This document shows, one piece after another, positions 6,903 to 9,863 of a stretch of DNA of 9,863 nt. The stretch's first letter is position 1. Each line of letters opens with the position of its first letter. The DNA is taken from the NCBI GenBank assembly GCA_902780985.1, contig CACZHN010000135.1:1-9863 (forward strand), in the 5' to 3' direction. The position numbers and the translations under genes are program-made. This DNA is from an uncultured Lachnospiraceae bacterium. GTDB lineage: Bacteria > Bacillota_A > Clostridia > Lachnospirales > Lachnospiraceae. The notes under the pieces were generated by a model. That model saw only the letters and a program-made list of their open reading frames with translations. It made no database searches and was not told the DNA's origin.

Positions 6903-6919
6903 TAGTCCGCTTTTTCTTT
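6891..6919 (+). terminator. intrinsic terminator after UPF0291 gene, just ahead of guaA
   Basis: AAGCGGAC (6891-6898) pairs with GTCCGCTT (6905-6912) over eight bases around the loop GTAATA, followed by TTTTTCTTT. The UPF0291 TAA stop (6900-6902) is in the loop. Only about 25 bases separate it from the guaA start, so it could act as a full stop or as an attenuator for read-through into guaA. Confidence 0.75.
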
Positions 6920-6944
6920 AAAAAAATATACGGAGGTTACAAAA

Positions 6945-7922
6945 ATGGCAGACGTAAGACCTGCTGACATGGAGCGTATAACGACTCCGGAGTTGGCAAA
7001 GGCGTTCATAGACGAGCAGATCGCCGCTATGAAGGCTCAGATTGGGGACAAGAAGGTTCTTCTCGCACTTTCGGGCGGAGTAGACTCTTCGGTTGTAGCA
7101 GCACTTCTTATCAAGGCTGTAGGAAAGCAGCTGGTATGTGTGCATGTAAATCACGGATTACTTCGTAAGGGTGAGCCGGAGCAGGTTATCAAGGTGTTCA
7201 GAGATGAGTGGGACGCTAATCTCATCTATGTGGACGCAACAGACAGATTCCTTGATAAGCTCGAAGGTGTATCGGATCCCGAACAGAAGAGAAAGATAAT
7301 CGGTAAGGAATTCATAGATGTATTTGCTGAGGAAGCAGCAAAGCAGGACGGAATCGAATTCCTGGCACAGGGTACAATCTATCCTGATATTCTTGAGAGT
7401 GGTCCTGTAAAGTCTCATCACAATGTAGGCGGACTTCCTGAGGATCTTAACTTCGAACTTGTGGAGCCGATCAAGCTGCTCTTCAAGGATGAAGTTCGTG
7501 TAGTAGGTAAGGAACTGGGACTTCCTGACAACATGGTATACCGTCAGCCGTTCCCGGGACCGGGACTCGGAGTAAGATGTCCGGGAGCCATAACACGTGA
7601 GCGTCTCGCTGCAGTACGTGAGTCAGATGCTATCCTCCGTGAAGAGTTTGCAGCAGCAGGCCTTGAAGGAAAGGTATGGCAGTACTTCACAGTTGTTCCT
7701 GATTTCAAGTCAACAGGCGTAAGAGACGAGAAGAGAAGCTTTGACTGGCCTGTTATCATCCGTGCAGTCAACACAAGAGATGCCATGACAGCCACAGTAG
7801 AGCGTATCCCATACGACGTCCTGGACAGAATCGTAGTCCGCATCACCGGTGAAGTAGAAGGCGTAAACAGAGTCCTTTACGACCTCACCCCAAAGGGCCC
7901 GGCTACTATAGAATATGAATAA
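6945..7922 (+). CDS. guaA: GMP synthase ATP-pyrophosphatase subunit (no glutaminase domain)
   Basis: The enzyme adenylylates XMP and aminates it to GMP in purine synthesis. The PP-loop SGGVDSS is at residues 43-49, next to VLLALSGG. The lid and substrate region carries [21 protein letters not shown] (111-131) and the conserved [12 protein letters not shown] (141-152). The dimerisation domain has [13 protein letters not shown] (200-212) and a terminal GPATIEYE (318-325), the usual end of GuaA. Full GuaA proteins are about 510-525 residues with a class-I glutamine amidotransferase domain in front. Here the protein starts straight at the synthetase domain, as in the two-subunit enzymes of archaea, where a GuaAa partner supplies ammonia. 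No glutaminase gene lies in the window. The ATG at 6945 has GGAGG at 6932-6936, 8 bases upstream. TAATAA ends it. A second, complete guaA elsewhere or use of free ammonia are alternatives. Confidence 0.93.
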   Translation: MADVRPADMERITTPELAKAFIDEQIAAMKAQIGDKKVLLALSGGVDSSVVAALLIKAVGKQLVCVHVNHGLLRKGEPEQVIKVFRDEWDANLIYVDATDRFLDKLEGVSDPEQKRKIIGKEFIDVFAEEAAKQDGIEFLAQGTIYPDILESGPVKSHHNVGGLPEDLNFELVEPIKLLFKDEVRVVGKELGLPDNMVYRQPFPGPGLGVRCPGAITRERLAAVRESDAILREEFAAAGLEGKVWQYFTVVPDFKSTGVRDEKRSFDWPVIIRAVNTRDAMTATVERIPYDVLDRIVVRITGEVEGVNRVLYDLTPKGPATIEYE

Positions 7923-7945
7923 TAAGAAAAGCAGGAGGGACGAGT

Positions 7946-8107
7946 ATGGGGAAGAATGTAGTGGCATTGGGTGAGTTGCGTATATTTATCGAAGACTTTG
8001 GCGACAACATACATCGAGACGCCGGCATTTGCCGGTGTCTCGATGAGCTCTGCCATAGTCCCGATGAGCGTTTGGGTGAAAATGATGTGATTAAAGAATT
8101 ATTTTAG
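7946..8107 (+). CDS. small hypothetical protein, 53 residues
   Basis: This is an open frame of 53 codons with a near-perfect ribosome site, AGGAGGG at 7933-7939, six bases before the ATG. It starts 23 bases after the guaA stop and ends with TAG. The product starts MGKNVVALGELRIFIEDFGD and ends NDVIKELF. It is acidic overall and contains three cysteines around residues 29-36 (ICRCLDELC). I do not recognise a family. The middle of the gene is a 16-bp inverted repeat, so the peptide HRDAGICRCLDE is encoded by hairpin arms. That could mean a structured RNA, not a protein, is selected. The strong ribosome site and unbroken frame support translation. The frame being open by chance in such a short stretch cannot be excluded. 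Confidence 0.45.
   Translation: MGKNVVALGELRIFIEDFGDNIHRDAGICRCLDELCHSPDERLGENDVIKELF
8012..8045 (+). repeat. 16-bp inverted repeat (hairpin) without T-tract
   Basis: CATCGAGACGCCGGCA (8012-8027) pairs with TGCCGGTGTCTCGATG (8030-8045) with a single G-T wobble; the loop is effectively ATTT. The stem is long and GC-rich but no run of T follows, so it is not a standard intrinsic terminator. It may be a REP/palindrome-type element, an RNA processing or stabilising stem at the end of the guaA transcript, or a protein-binding dyad. Confidence 0.7.
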
Positions 8108-8108
8108 A

Positions 8109-8127
8109 TTGAAATATTCAATTTCAA
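8109..8127 (+). repeat. AT-rich inverted repeat upstream of the XRE promoter
   Basis: TTGAAAT (8109-8115) and ATTTCAA (8121-8127) are perfect inverted copies around a five-base centre ATTCA. The dyad sits directly before the predicted -35 box at 8129, a common place for an operator. It could be bound by the XRE protein encoded just downstream. It is too AT-rich to be a likely terminator, and the binding is an inference. Confidence 0.4.
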
Positions 8128-8128
8128 A

Positions 8129-8157
8129 TTGATGAAAATTAGTAGTTCTGTTAAAAT
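8129..8157 (+). promoter_or_regulatory. predicted sigma-A-type promoter for the XRE-GNAT genes
   Basis: TTGATG (8129-8134) and TAAAAT (8152-8157) are separated by exactly 17 bases. The first box matches four of six consensus positions and the second five of six. The leader to the XRE ATG at 8219 is about 55 bases and includes a weak dyad, GCCT (8175-8178) with AGGC (8186-8189), which may be an operator or a small leader hairpin. Confidence 0.55.
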
Positions 8158-8218
8158 ATTATTTGTGGTGAAATGCCTAAGATTCAGGCGTTGAGAGCAA
8201 ATAAGAAAGGTAAAAGTT

Positions 8219-8443
8219 ATGGCAATTCGTTATAACAAATTATGGAAATTACTGATTGATAAAGAAATGATGAAAAAAGATCTCAGAGATCAATCGGGAA
8301 TCACTACAAATGCGTTAGCTAAACTAGGGAAAAATGAACATGTTAGTACGCAGATTTTAGAGAAAATTTGCAGAACGTTGAATTGTAATATAGAGGACAT
8401 CTGTGAATTTGTTATTGATGAGGAGGGGAAGAATCAAAAATGA
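8219..8443 (+). CDS. XRE/Cro-type helix-turn-helix regulator (YozG-like)
   Basis: This is a 74-residue DNA-binding protein. The start MAIRYNKLWKLLIDKEMMKKDLR, then SGITTNALAKLGKNEHVSTQILEKICRTLNCNIEDI, is the standard small Cro/CI HTH pattern. Helices 2 and 3 fall at about residues 18-38 and the final helix pair runs to about residue 64. Proteins of this size are nearly a bare HTH domain and usually act as autorepressors or as regulators of the adjacent gene. AAAGG (8206-8210) lies 8 bases before the ATG. Its TGA overlaps the GNAT gene's ATG (ATGA), so the two are coupled. Codon use here is clearly more AT-rich than in guaA and the upstream genes, which fits acquisition by transfer. The operator may be one of the dyads at 8109-8127 or 8175-8189. 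Confidence 0.85.
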   Translation: MAIRYNKLWKLLIDKEMMKKDLRDQSGITTNALAKLGKNEHVSTQILEKICRTLNCNIEDICEFVIDEEGKNQK

Positions 8444-8988
8444 GATTTGGGCCTAAGGAGATAATAGATAAAAATGGGCGAAAGATAATTCTTAGAAATG
8501 CTGAAGTTGAGGATGCTGAAGCTCTTATAGAGTACCTAAAAGTTACGACAGGAGAAACACCTTTTTTGATACGTGAACCTGACGAGGTGACATTATCTTT
8601 GGAGCAGGAACAAAATTTTATTAAAGATAAAATAGATGCAACTAGAGAATTGATGCTGATTGCTACGATAGATGGTAATCATATAGGCAATTGTTCACTG
8701 ATGACTATCGCACCATATAAGCGGTATGCACACAGGTGTGATGTGGCAATAGCATTGTACCAAGAATATTGTGGATGTGGCATAGGAAAAATCATGTTGC
8801 AGACAGTGTTAAAGGTTGCAAAGAATGTCGGATATGAACAGGCTGAACTTGAAGTTATTTCAGATAATTATAAAGCAATTTCTCTTTATAAAGAACTGGG
8901 GTTTGAGAAGTGTGGACATTTCCCGAATAACATGAAATATGCGGATGGTAAATATGCGGATGCGGACTGGATGATGAAGAAATTATAA
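8440..8988 (+). CDS. GNAT-family N-acetyltransferase
   Basis: This is a 182-residue cytoplasmic acetyltransferase that uses acetyl-CoA. The opening KIILRNAEVEDAEALIEYL is the usual first beta strand and helix. Motif A runs CDVAIALYQEYCGCGIGKIML (100-120). The pyrophosphate loop CGCGIG (111-116) has cysteine in place of the common Q or R at its first position. Motif B follows as N143 with AISLYKELGFEKCG (146-159), which also contains the family's usual tyrosine (Y150). The substrate is not evident. RimJ/RimL-like or small-molecule acetylation are both possible, and a tRNA-acetylating toxin cannot be excluded given the coupled HTH gene. The start ATG at 8440 overlaps the XRE stop. AGGAGGGG at 8421-8428 is the ribosome site, somewhat far from the start. 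Codon use is AT-rich like the XRE gene. Confidence 0.88.
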   Translation: MRFGPKEIIDKNGRKIILRNAEVEDAEALIEYLKVTTGETPFLIREPDEVTLSLEQEQNFIKDKIDATRELMLIATIDGNHIGNCSLMTIAPYKRYAHRCDVAIALYQEYCGCGIGKIMLQTVLKVAKNVGYEQAELEVISDNYKAISLYKELGFEKCGHFPNNMKYADGKYADADWMMKKL

Positions 8989-9042
8989 TGAAAATGATTT
9001 GCAGAGTTTATTTTAAAAATGAATAATGAATTGAGGAACTAG

Positions 9043-9863
9043 ATGGACAGAAAAAAGATTATTATCATTGGTTGTTCCGGGAGCGGGAAAAGTACATTTG
9101 CAAGGAGACTTCATGACGTAACGGGATTACCAATATACCACTTAGATAATTTATTCTGGAAAGCAGATAGAACTCACATATCCAGAGATGAATTTGATGC
9201 GCGTTTGAACGAGTATATGCAGGGAGATCGTTGGATTATTGATGGGGACTATTCGAGAACTTATGAGATGAGAATTGCGGCGTGTGATACAGTCATCTTC
9301 TTAGACTATGGGGAAGAAGTATGCATGCAAGGAATCACTGAGCGGGTAGGAAAAGTTCGTGAAGACATGCCATGGACAGAAGACGAGTTGGACCCTGAAT
9401 TGGTGGAGATGGTTCAACAGTACGAAACACAGAATAAACCAAGGTTGCAGGAGCTCTTCCGAAAGTATCCGGAAAAAGAAGTTATAACATTCTATAATCG
9501 TGATGATGCCATGAAGTGGCTTATTAGTGAATATATGATTGTTCCGGTAGACGAAGATAACATCATTGAGGCTGCATGTATACATTCCATATCATGGCAG
9601 GAATCCCATCGTGCATTTTGCGACGAAGCATTTATCTTAAAGCATGATACGAAGGATTCAACGCTTGGATGGTTTGCTGTTGGTGATTATAAAAAACGTG
9701 CGAATGTAGTAGGTGGCCGGGAAACATCCAAACCATCGGATGTTCATAAGCATATGATGGCTTTGCTTAAGGAATACAACGCCAAGGAAAAAGTCACAGT
9801 AGAGGATATTATAGCTTTGCATGCTGAGTTTGAGTATATACATCCGTTTCAGGATGGAAACGG
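9043..9863 (+). CDS. composite ORF: P-loop NTPase + GNAT N-terminal fragment + Fic domain, 3' end outside window
   Basis: One uninterrupted frame of 273 codons runs off the right edge. Residues 1-160 form a FlaR/adenylate-kinase-like P-loop NTPase: Walker A GCSGSGKST (10-18), HLDNLFWK (33-40), DGDYSRT (67-73) and VIFLDY (84-89). From M165, MIVPVDEDNIIEAACIHSISWQESHRAFC looks like the start of a separate GNAT acetyltransferase, but it lasts only about 35 residues and has no CoA site. From about residue 205, GWFAVGDYKKRANVVGG and later IHPFQDGNG (266-274, catalytic H267) are Fic-domain sequence. Fic enzymes transfer AMP or related groups to target proteins. The HPFxDGNGR motif is cut by the window edge. 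GAGGA at 9033-9037 precedes the ATG by 5 bases. This may be a real chimeric gene, a decayed fusion of three genes, or an assembly join. The frame is intact in all three parts. Confidence 0.8.
   Translation, partial: MDRKKIIIIGCSGSGKSTFARRLHDVTGLPIYHLDNLFWKADRTHISRDEFDARLNEYMQGDRWIIDGDYSRTYEMRIAACDTVIFLDYGEEVCMQGITERVGKVREDMPWTEDELDPELVEMVQQYETQNKPRLQELFRKYPEKEVITFYNRDDAMKWLISEYMIVPVDEDNIIEAACIHSISWQESHRAFCDEAFILKHDTKDSTLGWFAVGDYKKRANVVGGRETSKPSDVHKHMMALLKEYNAKEKVTVEDIIALHAEFEYIHPFQDGN

Noticed and set aside
6903..6944. Purine riboswitch ahead of guaA
   Set aside because: The gap is about 40 bases, mostly terminator and ribosome site; no aptamer could fit.
9301..9585. Reverse-strand 94-codon frame
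   Set aside because: It is opposite the intact NTPase-GNAT-Fic frame and has no supporting motif.

Overview
The window reads as chromosomal DNA from a Clostridia-type Firmicute, most likely a Lachnospiraceae relative. This rests on Shine-Dalgarno sequences close to AGGAGG, tight ATGA gene overlaps, a UPF0291 (YnzC-type) gene, the NlpA/MetQ-MetNI layout, and the look of the GuaA and MATE proteins. Assignment to a genus is not possible by eye. All supported genes are on the + strand.

Positions 1-3217 hold the end of an amino-acid uptake operon: the 3' end of a MetQ-like lipoprotein gene, a MetN-type ATPase that lacks the usual C-terminal regulatory domain, MetI, and then two HisM/GlnP-type permeases. 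It ends at a strong intrinsic terminator. In view there is one ATPase for three permeases.

Positions 3219-5298 hold a second unit: an extended -10 promoter, a HAD phosphatase/phosphomutase-like gene with a TTG start, and an overlapping MATE efflux gene.

Positions 5338-6919 begin with a promoter that closely resembles the previous one. It drives a 438-residue Lys/Ala/Glu-rich coiled-coil protein whose C-terminal half looks like an AAA+ domain with both Walker motifs degenerated. A small UPF0291 gene follows, and a terminator whose hairpin contains that gene's stop codon.

Positions 6945-7922 encode a GMP synthase that carries only the PP-loop ATPase and dimerisation domains. The glutaminase domain is absent.

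From about 7923 to the end, the DNA is visibly more AT-rich and has an accessory character. It holds a 53-codon ORF with a strong RBS and an internal 16-bp hairpin, a promoter, an XRE regulator overlapping a GNAT acetyltransferase gene, and a long ORF running off the window edge. That last ORF fuses a P-loop NTPase (FlaR/adenylate-kinase-like), the first ~35 residues of a GNAT protein, and a Fic domain. The 3' end of guaA is a known integration hot spot for genomic islands, so 7922 may be an island boundary. The strongest candidate for something undescribed is the NTPase-GNAT-Fic composite. The pseudo-AAA+ coiled-coil protein comes second.
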